Notes: generated by a model not told the origin, from the sequence alone. A stretch of DNA of 40,848 bases from Desulfitobacterium_A sp035539115 (GCF_035539115.1 NZ_DATLJA010000079.1:1-40848); one strand, 5' to 3'; positions 17,301 to 25,894 are shown, counted from the stretch's first letter. A program made the numbers and translations.

Positions 17301-17690
17301 TTAAAAACGTAATATATCATTCCATTTCTCTAATTCCACATGATTTCCACTAACATCTTTAACCGTAACGGAACCCTTAAATTTATTGAGTTCCTCTCTA
17401 ACTCGGTTTGCCATTTCTTGAACGAATTCCTTTTTTGTTTTCGATGTTCCTCTAATTTGCTCATTTAAAGCGCCATCATTGATGATAATAATTATCTCAT
17501 TGTCCTTATATTTTTTTAATTCCTTCAGAAGTGTTAGTAATGCAACATGACTTACCACCAATGGTTTTTCATATGCCTGGAAAATAGATTTTTCAGCTAC
17601 AAGCGCTTCATCTTGATAGATACGATATCGAATTTCTATATCCTCATTCTCATATTGGGTCGCGATTCCAACTAAATAAGCTTTAATCAT
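17301..17690 (-). CDS. Small hypothetical protein, possible RNase H-like fold
   Basis: 129 residues with an ATG after a TGGAGGA site. The alternating strands at the start (IKAYLVGIATQYENEDIEIRYR), a helix in the middle and the strand EIIIIINDGALNEQI weakly suggest a ribonuclease-H-like fold, but the catalytic acidic set is not complete by eye. No membrane segment. It follows the YbjQ and small membrane protein genes on the same strand after a 44-bp gap. I do not recognise the family with certainty. Confidence 0.6.
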   Translation of the reverse strand: MIKAYLVGIATQYENEDIEIRYRIYQDEALVAEKSIFQAYEKPLVVSHVALLTLLKELKKYKDNEIIIIINDGALNEQIRGTSKTKKEFVQEMANRVREELNKFKGSVTVKDVSGNHVELEKWNDILRF

Positions 17691-17734
17691 CGTAGTCCTC
17701 CATGTCTATTTACAATTGCCTGCTTTTATATGAC

Positions 17735-17959
17735 TTAACCTTCGTGGTAAAATCTATCTCCGGTTTGGGGGTTATAATAAACTTTAAGTTTTTTCCCAGT
17801 CACGGGATCCATGAAGACCTCATCTGTAGCTATATATCCTTTAGGAAGGTCAGCCCCGTGGTTCCTATGGTAACGTTTGTCCCAAAGGAACCACGAAAGT
17901 ACGGCAATAATAAGTAATCCACCGTAAACTAATAAATTGATGGCCACAGCTATTCCCAT
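17735..17959 (-). CDS. Small single-pass membrane protein
   Basis: 74 residues: one N-terminal hydrophobic segment (about 4-25, AVAINLLVYGGLLIIAVLSW) followed by a basic, cytoplasmic or external tail ending in a DPVTGKKLKVYYNPQTGDRFY segment that looks like a small beta hairpin. The ATG lies 2 bases after the stop of the YbjQ-family gene, so the two are co-translated. Function unknown. Confidence 0.65.
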   Translation of the reverse strand: MGIAVAINLLVYGGLLIIAVLSWFLWDKRYHRNHGADLPKGYIATDEVFMDPVTGKKLKVYYNPQTGDRFYHEG

Positions 17960-17961
17960 AC

Positions 17962-18285
17962 TTAAACTTCTTTCTCCACGACTACCGCAGTCCCATAAGC
18001 CACAATTTCACTCATCGTTTGCCCAATTTCGCTGGAATCGAATCTCATCATGACAACCGCGTTCGCTCCCATTGCTTGAGCATTCTTAACCATACGATCT
18101 ATGGCTTGTTTACGTGTGTCTTCAAGTAAGGATGTGTATTCATGGATTTCCCCACCGACAAGACTGCGTAAACCCGCTACGATATTCCCGCCTAATCCCC
18201 GGCTACGAACAACAACACCGAACACTTGACCTTTAACATCTGTTACTTTGCAGCCTTTGATATTTTCTGTCGTAACAACTAACAT
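17962..18285 (-). CDS. YbjQ/UPF0145 family protein (putative heavy-metal-binding domain)
   Basis: 107 residues, typical family length, with the family segments VFGVVVRSRGLGGNI and MGANAVVMMRFDSSE and a C-terminal AYGTAVVVE strand. Members form pentameric rings and are annotated as putative metal-binding, without a proven reaction. The ATG follows an AGGGGG site. It heads a small operon with the single-pass membrane protein gene immediately behind. Confidence 0.85.
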   Translation of the reverse strand: MLVVTTENIKGCKVTDVKGQVFGVVVRSRGLGGNIVAGLRSLVGGEIHEYTSLLEDTRKQAIDRMVKNAQAMGANAVVMMRFDSSEIGQTMSEIVAYGTAVVVEKEV

Positions 18286-18453
18286 GCCATTATTCCCCCT
18301 TTGGCAATGAAGATCATTATTCTATACCCTACTTTAAAACGGCTATCGAAAAATGTAAAGATTTTCTTGCCACCAATCAGCGATCACAACACCTTTCTGT
18401 TCTGCTTAAGAAATGTTTGGAACCCCCATTCTATTATTAGATATTCTCTATAA

Positions 18454-18494
18454 GAATAGCCGACAATAGTGACTATTACTTCAGTCGGCTATTC
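18454..18494 (-). terminator. Hairpin downstream of the DEAD-box helicase gene
   Basis: GAATAGCCGAC (18454-18464) and GTCGGCTATTC (18484-18494) are perfect 11-bp arms; inside the loop AATAGTGACTATT forms a second small stem. It is 31 bases past the helicase stop. The T-run after it on the minus strand is weak, so termination is likely but not certain. Confidence 0.55.
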
Positions 18495-18524
18495 ATTTTC
18501 CCTATGTATTGCATACGGCTCCTT

Positions 18525-19970
18525 TTACCTGTCCGCTTTGCTTACCTTCCGAAGCCGGCCCTTAATTGGAGTGTTTTGCAGCTCTTGCAGCACCAGCTCA
18601 CCTTTATTATTTAAGATTTCGACAAAGGTTGATACATCTAGGATATTGATGATTCCGATATCTGCTGCGGTTATGCCTGAAATACTGCAAAGTGTGCCGA
18701 CAATATCGACCGATCTCATCTTTGTTTTCTTCCCGGCATTCACATGGATTTTCATAATTTCAGCGCTCAGCTGCTCGCCTTTGGATTCTTTGATTTCTGG
18801 CAACGTATTGTTTTTCGCCATAAATTCTTGTTTCGCCTGCTGCACTGTTTCTTCTTCCGGTCTTTCCTTCAAAAGAATCTCTTTGCCGATATAGTCATGG
18901 ATATCCTTTAAAAACTTATCTTCATTTTTGGTAACAAACGTAATGGCCTTCCCCAGCTTGTTGACGCGGCCTGTTCTTCCGATCCGGTGAACATAGCTTT
19001 CTCGATCATAGGGAATATCATAATTGATAACCAAGGTAATGTCCTCGATATCCAAACCTCTAGCCGCGACATCTGTCGCCACGAGATATCTGAAAAAACC
19101 GTGTTTGAAATCATTCATCACGCTCAATCTATCTCGTTGTTCCATTCCGCCATGCAGCTTCTCACAAGAATAGTTCAGCTTCACGAGTTCAGCGTAAACC
19201 TCATCGACCGTTTGTTTGGTATTGCAAAATATCATGCAGCTATCAGGGTTTTCGACAATCGTTAGCTCTCGCAAGAGCTGCATTTTAGCGGTCTGATCGA
19301 CCTGATATCTTTCCTGAGTGATCCGATCTGCCGCTGGATTTTGTTCTTCGATTTCGACTCGGATCGGATTCTTCATGATTTTACTGCATAAGACATTAAT
19401 GTCTTGGGGCATTGTCGCTGACAATAGAAGGGTCACCCGTTCTTGAGGCAAGTTCGTAATGATGGTTTCAATTTGCTCGATGAAGCCCATATTCAGCATT
19501 TCATCGGCTTCATCGATGACGAGAAATTTTATGTTGGAAGTATCCAAAGTCCCTCTTTCGATATGATCGATCAACCGACCCGGGGTTCCAACCCCGATGT
19601 GGGTTTTTTGTTTAAGTTCCTTCTCCTGAACCTGGAAAGGGTACTTCCCATAAATTGCCGCTACTTTTAGCCGTTTAAATCTACCAATATGAAAAATATC
19701 CTCTCTGACCTGGACTGCAAGTTCTCTGGTGGGTGTAAGCACCAAGGCTTGCGGTTTATTCTGTTCCCAATCCACTAATTCGCAAATAGGAATGGCAAAG
19801 GCTGCCGTCTTTCCGCTGCCCGTTTGGGACTTGACGATGATATCCTTTTGTGCCAATACAGCCGGAATCACCTGCTCCTGGACTTTGGTGGGACTGTTGA
19901 AATTTAACAAGGTGATTGCTTTTAATAACTCACCGCTTAATTGATACTCCTTGAAATTGCGATTGATCAT
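18525..19970 (-). CDS. dbpA: DEAD-box RNA helicase, DbpA/YxiN type
   Basis: 481 residues with the complete helicase core: Q-motif region, SQTGSGKTAAF (48-58), PTRELA, DEAD (about 153), SAT (about 184), and HRIGRTGR (about 325). The C-terminal 75 residues form a DbpA-type RNA-binding domain (KIHVNAGKKTKMRSVDIVG). DbpA in E. coli and YxiN in B. subtilis bind hairpin 92 of 23S rRNA and help assemble the large ribosomal subunit. The length matches YxiN. The gene is monocistronic. Its leader holds a TATAAT box inside a 67-bp segment that is repeated at 25515-25581. Confidence 0.92.
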   Translation of the reverse strand: MINRNFKEYQLSGELLKAITLLNFNSPTKVQEQVIPAVLAQKDIIVKSQTGSGKTAAFAIPICELVDWEQNKPQALVLTPTRELAVQVREDIFHIGRFKRLKVAAIYGKYPFQVQEKELKQKTHIGVGTPGRLIDHIERGTLDTSNIKFLVIDEADEMLNMGFIEQIETIITNLPQERVTLLLSATMPQDINVLCSKIMKNPIRVEIEEQNPAADRITQERYQVDQTAKMQLLRELTIVENPDSCMIFCNTKQTVDEVYAELVKLNYSCEKLHGGMEQRDRLSVMNDFKHGFFRYLVATDVAARGLDIEDITLVINYDIPYDRESYVHRIGRTGRVNKLGKAITFVTKNEDKFLKDIHDYIGKEILLKERPEEETVQQAKQEFMAKNNTLPEIKESKGEQLSAEIMKIHVNAGKKTKMRSVDIVGTLCSISGITAADIGIINILDVSTFVEILNNKGELVLQELQNTPIKGRLRKVSKADR

Positions 19971-19994
19971 TTAGTCATCTCTTTCACTATTACA

Positions 19995-20061
19995 ATTCCT
20001 GATGTACGCTTTCAAATTTTCTTAAGCTGACTCTCCAATATTATACAATAAAAAAACAAAA
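19995..20061 (-). repeat. 67-bp repeat, copy A (helicase leader and promoter)
   Basis: About 90% identical to 25515-25581 in the same orientation. On the minus strand it carries a TATAAT box (near 20048-20043) and a leader ahead of the helicase gene. Its outer edge coincides with the point where the MFS reading frame loses similarity, so it marks a recombination or deletion junction. Confidence 0.6.
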
Positions 20062-20355
20062 TGGCACTCGGTATATTACCAACTGGCCCATTGTCTGAGT
20101 TATTCCACTTAAAGCTGAACCAACCAGATATATAAACATACCACCTAAATAAAAACGTTTTCGCCCATAGAGGTCAGCTAACTTGGCAAATATGGGAATT
20201 GTAATAGTAGAAGAAATTAAATAGATGCTAAATACCCAGCTGTATAGATTTTCACCGCCTAAATCTTCCACTACACTTGGTAAAACAGTTGCTAAAATCG
20301 TTTGCATTATAATTGAGGAAACCAGTCCTAGGAGAATACCAGTAAAAGCAAACAC
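20041..20355 (-). pseudogene. MFS drug exporter (DHA2-like), truncated after about 95 residues
   Basis: Begins with GTG after an AGGAAGG site. The first 95 residues match the start of a 14-helix EmrB/QacA-type exporter: GILLGLVSSIIMQTILATV, LYSWVFSIYLISS and the loop motif LADLYGRKRFYLGG between helices 2 and 3. The frame breaks at about 20062 after QLVIYR, exactly where the 67-bp repeat begins, and stops within it. At least 75% of a transporter is missing, so it is not functional. It lies downstream of the PEP-utilising enzyme and TetR regulator, a layout typical of drug resistance clusters. Confidence 0.75.
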
Positions 20356-20463
20356 ACTATTTTTCCTTCCTATTGAGATAGCCTAACTTCTAACTAGCCT
20401 CAATTTTTAATTAGCGTCAACAGTAAAAGGTATACTTAACCCCTGAATTTGTTAAGATATGAT

Positions 20464-22879
20464 TCACTCTAGAATTCTAACTACAGTACCTTTTCCACCA
20501 TCAACAAGTACGCGGTCACCCGTCTGCAAACGCATAGTCGCATTGCCACAACCCACAACTGCGGGGATTCCCAAACTCACGAGCAACGACGGCAGCGTGC
20601 GAAAGCGGTGCTCCTACATCTGTGATGATTGCTGCTGCTCGGGGAAATAACGGTGTCCAAGCGATATCTGTCTGGGCTGTAACCAAAATCTCACCTTTTT
20701 GAAGTTGATCTCCTTCCTCTGGCCCTTTTAAGCAACGAACCACTCCCTCAATTCGACCAGCAGACCCTGCCGAACCTGTTATAATACTACCCTTTGACTC
20801 ACTGGAATCGTACGTGGCAGCAGAAATAGAACTATATGCATCGTAAATATCATTTCGCCGCTTGGGGTCTTCCGCCCACCGAAATGGATCAAAACGACCA
20901 CATATAATAGACGGGTAGGACGGCAAAGATGAGTACCTTCTATGAGTGTCCTTCCTGGCAGGGATAAATCTCACTGCACTCTCGTCCGTTGATAGGACAT
21001 CCAGCACTTCTTCGATAGTCAGGAAGAAAATTCTTTCTCCCAGACCTGTTAATTGCCCTGCCCGAAGAGCGAAAGTGCGAGCAACCCACCGATCACGCAC
21101 GTATTCGGAACGAACAGCTTCGCGCATGCGTGCTTTTGGAGCAACCTTATTTATACGACGCTTCATAGATTTTGCTTTCTGCGGAAATCTTATTTCGAAG
21201 CGGTTCCAGGCAGCATCAGACTCAGCGCGCTGTTTTAAAAGAAGAGCTTCTACATCTATTGGCGATTTTTCGAACTGAGCCAACTGCTGGTCTAGCCAAT
21301 ACGGATCCTCTGCTGGACGAGGAACTGACAGCTCGAACTCATTTGGTCCCCGGTGGCCATACTGAGCTATATATTCAGTACGGCTTATTTCTCCGCGTGT
21401 TAACTTTGCTATACCAAGAACAGGCCCAAGACTTGCTAATAAGCCTGATCCGTCTTTGAAGTCAGAACTACTGCTCAAGCCTGATATGAGCCTATCTGCA
21501 TCCTCCGGTCCTACCAGTTCAGTTAATTCACGACGTAACTTAATGGTATAGTCTGAGAATTGAGTCATACTGCCCATTACACTCCAAACAGTGTTCTGCA
21601 GGTGAGGCAAAATATCGTTATGCCACAAGAAAATCAGATCAGCCTTTTGCTCCGTTGCTTGAATCTGTTTTTGCATCCCCTCACACCATGCTTGGTTCGA
21701 AGCCAAGAAGCGAGGCATTTCTCGGATTGCTTTAATTTGTTTAATAATTATCCCCACAAAATTAGTAAGAACCGATACTGTAGCTCGCTTAGTAAGATGT
21801 ATTATAGGAATCTCCATGCTTTCTGGGATCCTTGTATATAACAAACCTTCCAGAAACTGAATTATACCTTGTTTGTTTTTTCCCAAAGCACTTAAAACCG
21901 AAGCATAAATACTTAAGTTAAGATAGATACGTCCACCAATATTACCGGAAGATTCATATCCGGGAAGCACCTTCCACGATTCGAATATGGGCTTTTGTAC
22001 TGTCCAAGTCATAGGTGTCATCACCTGGGGGATAGCTTCTCCGAAATTAACATTTGACCATAAGTAACTACCGGTTGTACTGTCATTCCACTCCCCGGTG
22101 ACAGGATTATGTCCAATCAAAGTCGTTATTGGGCGGGACTGCAACAAATATAATTTACCTCCGATAATTGACCACTCTATGTCCTGGGGACAACCCAGTT
22201 CCCTCTCCAAACGATTTCCCAATTTGTAAAGCTTACCTGCAAACTTTTTTAGTTCAGGCGGTCCATCATAGTTTACTTTTTGCCAAATGACTGTTTTTCG
22301 CCCCAGTATGAACGTATAAGCTGTAACCTGACCAGACACCAATTTTTCACCTAGCCCAAAGATAAAGTTCCCTGCCATTTCATTTCGGTTACCATTAACC
22401 GGGTCTGCTGTAAACAATACGCCCGAAATATCTGCTCTTACCATTTTCTGAACAACCACAGCCATTTCGTGAGACTCATTAATGCCTTTTACCTCGCTGT
22501 AAGCCTGCACCTCCTTACTATGCCGTGACTGGCGCACAGTTTGGATAGCCTTCCTGATTTCATTATCGGTGCGTGCATCCAGTACCGTGTCAAACTGACC
22601 GGCAAAAGAAGCCATCGCTGAATCCTCAGACAGGCCGGATGAACGGACAGCAAAAGAGCTTTCACCACCCTCCTGGCGTATTTGCTTAAGGCACGCCTGG
22701 ATCTGGACCCAGGCTTCCTTTATTAATTCGTCCTTTTTAAAAGCTGTCTGCATAATTATAAAGCCATTAGGTACTGGATAATTATTTTGATAAAGGTGTG
22801 CAAGTGTCCCTCCCTTTCCTCCTCCTAGATACCTATGTTCAGGCCTTAAATCTTTAAAAAAATAGACTAATTGTTCCAA
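20464..22879 (-). CDS. PEP-utilising, rifampin phosphotransferase-like enzyme with a C-terminal frameshift
   Basis: TTG start after GGAGG. N-terminal ATP-grasp pyruvate/PEP-dikinase domain (GGGKGGTLAHL at 19; RSSGLSEDSAMASFAGQFDT at about 79-98; DIEWSI and LLQSRPI near 233-250), a divergent middle domain, and a C-terminal swivelling domain with phospho-histidine motif APLSHAAVVARE (His about 761). The unshifted frame stops at 20516. One extra base in TTTGGGAATCCCC (about 20562-20570) shifts it; in the other frame the family ending IPAVVGCGN...GDRVLVDGG...VVRILE runs to a TGA at 20464. The architecture fits rifampin phosphotransferase (ATP plus drug to phospho-drug, AMP and Pi) or a PEP synthase relative; the substrate is not provable. 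Could be decay, a sequencing error or recoding. Confidence 0.8.
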
Positions 22880-22965
22880 AACCCAAAACCTCCTTGTAAA
22901 GTTGTTTTTCTTTGCCCAAGCTTCTACTTCTTTTTTATCATCAAAAACGTTTCATGACCTTTAAT

Positions 22966-23580
22966 TTACTCCTCCTTGTGAAGTTTTAAATCTTTAATCA
23001 GAGTTTGTAGAGCCCAATCTAGTGCTTCAGCTGTTTCTTCTGAATTAAGACCATACCTCTGTTTAAGGGTTGCCCATGTTAGAGAACTATAGAGATGAGA
23101 AATTATTGCATTAACTATCTTAGCGCCTTCCGGAGTCATATCAAGGCTACTCTCTAAAACCATTTTCTGAATTTTTTCATCTCTCTGGTGCCTACTATTA
23201 GGTTGAACATTATTTGCCAACAAAGCTATCGTGAAAGCCTGAACAATTGTTGCCTTTTCCTCAAACATCTCCAATGTCTTCCCAGCCATGGCAGGGATAT
23301 CATCCAAGGAGCGGGGCGTAAAAGGAGTACTCTGGGCCATGATTTCTGAAGCTGACTCATAAAGAGCCTCTAAAAATGATTCCCTAGTAGGAAAATGGCG
23401 GTAAACCGTACCATAAGAGATTCCAGCGCGCTCAGCTACATCTTTTACACTAAAGTCAAGAATGCGACCTTCACTAATAATCTCTGCTACAGACGCTAAG
23501 ATACTATCCCTCGTATTCTCCTTCTGATTGCGTCGTAAACGGCTGCTATAAGAGCGACGATTTGATTTTTCTTGTACCAT
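22966..23580 (-). CDS. TetR-family transcriptional regulator
   Basis: 204 residues from the ATG at 23578-23580, which is 8 bases from GGAGGG; a longer frame to 23595 starts inside that site. The N-terminal helix-turn-helix reads SVKDVAERAGISYGTVYRHFPTRESFLEAL (shown in part by AERAGISYGTVYRHF near 48-62), a classic TetR domain. The C-terminal ligand-binding part is divergent. It lies 86 bp upstream of the PEP-utilising enzyme on the same strand and probably represses that gene and the former MFS exporter in response to a toxic small molecule. Confidence 0.9.
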   Translation of the reverse strand: MVQEKSNRRSYSSRLRRNQKENTRDSILASVAEIISEGRILDFSVKDVAERAGISYGTVYRHFPTRESFLEALYESASEIMAQSTPFTPRSLDDIPAMAGKTLEMFEEKATIVQAFTIALLANNVQPNSRHQRDEKIQKMVLESSLDMTPEGAKIVNAIISHLYSSLTWATLKQRYGLNSEETAEALDWALQTLIKDLKLHKEE

Positions 23581-23600
23581 ATATATACCCTCCAACTCAA

Positions 23601-23626
23601 TGAATTCAGTATATAGCTTCTATATT
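23601..23626. promoter_or_regulatory. Possible TetR operator
   Basis: ATATAG, CTT, CTATAT at 23611-23625 is a perfect 6-bp inverted repeat next to the palindrome TGAATTCA (23601-23608), 25-45 bases upstream of the TetR start. Autoregulatory operators of TetR proteins usually sit here; the call rests on symmetry and position only. Confidence 0.35.
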
Positions 23627-23798
23627 CAATTATGTTACTCTACTGTTTAAAATGTCAATAAAAAAATTAAAAACCTGTTAAAATATGATATTACGCCGCT
23701 ATGCTTTGATGAATCCAATTCTTTCAGAGCCAATAACGCCCTTACAGCATGAAAGGCTGCATAATAGTATCGATTTATGACACTATGATGATAGTATC

Positions 23799-24056
23799 CT
23801 AGCAGTTCAAGAGATCAAACCGACTCTTCAACAGGATTGAAAAAACAAGATGAAATCCATGTAAATATTTGGTATAATACAATAGATCGTTTGCACTAAT
23901 TGCAGGCAGTCTATTTTTTTTTGCTAAACTACTAATACTGTGTTCTTGTAGCATGGCCATAAGCTCTTTGCGCTTACAGGACCCCTCCACTTTCGAATTG
24001 CAGTTGAGTATGCAATGACTAACCAGACATAGCTTTTTTCTTTCTTCCATATACAT
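23799..24056 (-). pseudogene. TudS-related desulfidase, N-terminal remnant
   Basis: The first 40 residues (LCLVSHCILNCNSKVEG and KRKELMAMLQEHSI) resemble the start of the DUF523/TudS-related family, where VSHCILN with its cysteine is conserved. After about residue 40 the similarity stops and the frame continues as unrelated, low-complexity sequence to residue 85; family members are about 140-170 residues. No catalytic core remains. It directly follows the RtcB remnant on the same strand. Confidence 0.5.
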
Positions 24057-24068
24057 TCGATCCTACCC

Positions 24069-24233
24069 TTACAGGCTTGTCATGATTCTTATGTGAACAT
24101 CGAGCATAATCCTAATTTTGCTGCCTTTTACAAACTCCTGGTAGCATAAGGTTTCAATTTGATTGATAGCACCCGGTTCAATATTTTCCGTATATACAAT
24201 TACATTGTTATATTTGCCTTTTATCTCTAGCAT
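24069..24233 (-). pseudogene. RtcB-type RNA ligase, N-terminal remnant
   Basis: About 54 residues from ATG at 24231-24233. MLEIKGKYNNVIVYT, NIEPGAINQIETLC and FVKGSKIRIMLDVH match the start of RtcB, which normally continues DVHAGxGxxIG with metal-binding residues. Here the match ends at DVH and a stop follows six residues later, so over 85% of the enzyme is gone. Marks a deletion in this decayed zone. Confidence 0.6.
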
Positions 24234-24394
24234 AGGGGAATTTCCTATCAAAATAAAATCTAACTACTTTTAGTCAAATTCAGCAAAAACCAGTTGCATC
24301 AAGATGCCTTCCTTATCCATCATCGGATTTTCGGGAAGTGATGTTAATGGGCTTCTACGAATATTCAGAAACATGATGATTGGATTTATTACAA

Positions 24395-24450
24395 GGTAAC
24401 AAACACCTCGAAGACTTAGGAGAAGACACCTACTCCTTAAGAAAAATCAA
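24395..24450 (+). pseudogene. Short remnant resembling the end of the SEC-C gene
   Basis: CCTCGAAGACTTAGG at about 24407-24421 is identical to the last codons of the SEC-C gene near 17130-17144, and flanking bases are partly alike. Translated, it reads HLEDLGEDTYS against LLEDLGKDIL. No reading frame upstream in 24252-24394 supports a gene. Probably the tail of a deleted paralogue. Confidence 0.35.
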
Positions 24451-24482
24451 AAAAAGGGCTTGCCTCGACGAGGTGAGCCCTT
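24446..24482 (-). terminator. Rho-independent terminator of the hepT-mntA operon
   Basis: AAGGGCT...CCTCG, loop, CGAGG...AGCCCTT (24454-24482) pairs with one bulge; on the minus strand it is followed by TTTTTGATTTTTC. It lies about 45 bases past the stop of the HEPN gene. A closely related hairpin recurs at 25579-25610. Confidence 0.75.
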
Positions 24483-24524
24483 AAGCTTAGGTCAAAGTAC
24501 CTATTCAGTAGAACGCTTTCATAC

Positions 24525-25037
24525 TTAAGACAATTCCTTAATCAATTGTTCAGTAAATTGAACCATCTTGGCATAGGCCTCTTCTATTCCACACATAACA
24601 TTAGGGATTCCGGCCACTAACGGTTGCATTTTTCGCCAACGCAATTCTGAACCATAAGCATGGCGAAACATATGCCTAAATCTTCGATATTCATCTAGTT
24701 CCTCCGCTAATTCTAAACTAATGATTGCTGGTCTTATATTCGGAATTTCATAGCTCATTGAACTCACTAACTCGCGATGGTAATCACCACTCGTTGAAGC
24801 TCCTCCATCTATTACCCGTGCAATGCGTTCAAACATGGATTCTACACCGGTATAGAAATGGTGGATAAAGGCCGCGCAGGAAATTAAATCACGACTAGGA
24901 ATCGCCCCTTGGATCTTTTCAATATCTAGGGCTATTTCGTCAATCTCATGTCTGAGTTTCTTGATAGAGTCCATGTCCACCTGCAAATCGCCAATCAGTT
25001 TATGATACCGTATGATTTTCTTTTCTCCACTTGTCAT
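24525..25037 (-). CDS. hepT: HepT-like HEPN toxin RNase
   Basis: 170 residues, all-helical, with the HEPN catalytic motif R-x4-H as RHMFRH (R121, H126) followed by AYG. HEPN proteins of this kind are RNA-cleaving toxins; their partner MNT protein inactivates them by transferring AMP to a tyrosine near the motif, and Y128 is in that position. The ATG overlaps the stop of the upstream nucleotidyltransferase gene as ATGA. The motif differs from the classic RNxxVH form, matching the longer HepT-like subfamily. Followed by a strong terminator, so the pair is a self-contained type VII toxin-antitoxin module. Confidence 0.8.
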   Translation of the reverse strand: MTSGEKKIIRYHKLIGDLQVDMDSIKKLRHEIDEIALDIEKIQGAIPSRDLISCAAFIHHFYTGVESMFERIARVIDGGASTSGDYHRELVSSMSYEIPNIRPAIISLELAEELDEYRRFRHMFRHAYGSELRWRKMQPLVAGIPNVMCGIEEAYAKMVQFTEQLIKELS

Positions 25038-25396
25038 AAGCTCACTCCATCTCGCTCGATTTTCTGACGCAGTGTTTCCGGTGCAAACTCCACCTGTACT
25101 AGATCTACCGCAATAGGTGTAGCAATATTTTCCGCGATTTTAAGGGCTTTGTAGTACTCCTCTTCGGGTAGTCCTTTTATGGCAAGATCAATATCCGAAC
25201 TTAACTCATAGAGATCAGATGTTAGCGAGCCGAAAAGCCATACTTCGACCCCTGGATACGCCTTAACAAACTCTTGGGCAATATATCTGGCCTTAATCAT
25301 AGCTTCTTCATAGAACTTTTCTCGTCGCTTATCCTCGGCTTCAATATTGGCTTTGTGTCCAGATATATACTGAGAAATATCCACAAGCCTCACCAT
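25034..25396 (-). CDS. mntA: MntA-like minimal nucleotidyltransferase antitoxin
   Basis: 120 residues with the nucleotidyltransferase signature GSLTSDLYELSSDIDLA (G56-S57, then D68 and D70; GSx10DxD) and a third acidic residue in PIAVDLVQ (about 99). In type VII systems this enzyme AMPylates the HEPN toxin encoded next to it. The ATG (25394-25396) has only a weak TAGGA site; an in-frame GTG slightly downstream is an alternative. It is coupled to hepT by a 4-base overlap. Confidence 0.82.
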   Translation of the reverse strand: MVRLVDISQYISGHKANIEAEDKRREKFYEEAMIKARYIAQEFVKAYPGVEVWLFGSLTSDLYELSSDIDLAIKGLPEEEYYKALKIAENIATPIAVDLVQVEFAPETLRQKIERDGVSL

Positions 25397-25514
25397 CCCA
25401 TTATTTTCCTATTATAAGAATAGCATAAGTAAGCGCCCTTCACAATGCCTAATCCACCATCTTTTGCGCCAGCCAAGTAAATCATCCCTTTGGCTTTAGT
25501 TACCTAATATTTCT

Positions 25515-25581
25515 ATTCCTGATGCACGCTTTCATATTTTCTTAAGCCCACTCTCCAATATTATACAATGAAAAGACAAAA
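25515..25581 (-). repeat. 67-bp repeat, copy B
   Basis: About 90% identical to 19995-20061, same orientation, including the TATAAT box and the GGAGAG that follows. Here no helicase gene follows; on the minus strand the next gene is mntA, 120 bases downstream. It may be a duplicated promoter/leader now driving the toxin-antitoxin pair, or an unrecognised small element. Confidence 0.6.
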
Positions 25582-25610
25582 GGAGCTTGCCTCAACGAGG
25601 TGAGCCCTTT
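25579..25610 (-). terminator. Terminator downstream of the coiled-coil gene
   Basis: An imperfect copy of the hairpin at 24454-24482 (GCTTGCCTC...GAGGTGAGCC core), about 48 bases after the stop of the coiled-coil gene and followed on the minus strand by CTTTTGTCTTTT. It abuts repeat copy B. Confidence 0.55.
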
Positions 25611-25657
25611 AGCTTGGAAAATATTAAATCACGCTGCTTAGGCCAGAAGGTCTCAGA

Positions 25658-25894
25658 TTAAACAACTTTCTTTTCTAATGTTTCAATTCGCTTTTCTAAT
25701 TTAGCAATATCCACGTAAACATATGTATTAATTGTATCCTTAATCTCAGACATATCCTTATCCAACTTATTAACTGACTTATCTAGCATATTAACTGACT
25801 TTTCTAGCTTATTAACTGACTTATCGATGTTCTTGTTATGCTGCTTAATTTCTTTTAGCTCCGCGAGTATTTCCTTTAAAATATCGTTATCCAT
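25658..25894 (-). CDS. Short coiled-coil protein with heptad repeats
   Basis: 78 residues from the ATG at 25892-25894, which follows GGGAGGTG; the frame could extend to 25912. It consists of a helix and an almost perfect run of seven-residue units of the type KSVNKLD (about 23-50), then a second helix AKLEKRIETLEKKV. At DNA level the units are 21-bp tandem repeats (25766-25828). It is predicted to oligomerise as a coiled coil. No membrane segment or catalytic motif. Function unknown. Confidence 0.7.
   Translation of the reverse strand: MDNDILKEILAELKEIKQHNKNIDKSVNKLEKSVNMLDKSVNKLDKDMSEIKDTINTYVYVDIAKLEKRIETLEKKVV
25766..25828. repeat. Three 21-bp tandem repeats inside the coiled-coil gene
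   Basis: Units start at 25766, 25787 and 25808, each with the core TATTAACTGACTT. Every unit encodes three turns of heptad KSVNKLx, so copy-number change would keep the frame and the heptad phase. Confidence 0.7.

Noticed and set aside
25766..25828. A CRISPR-like or iteron array
   Set aside because: The 21-bp units are contiguous, lie within a reading frame and encode heptad repeats of a coiled coil.
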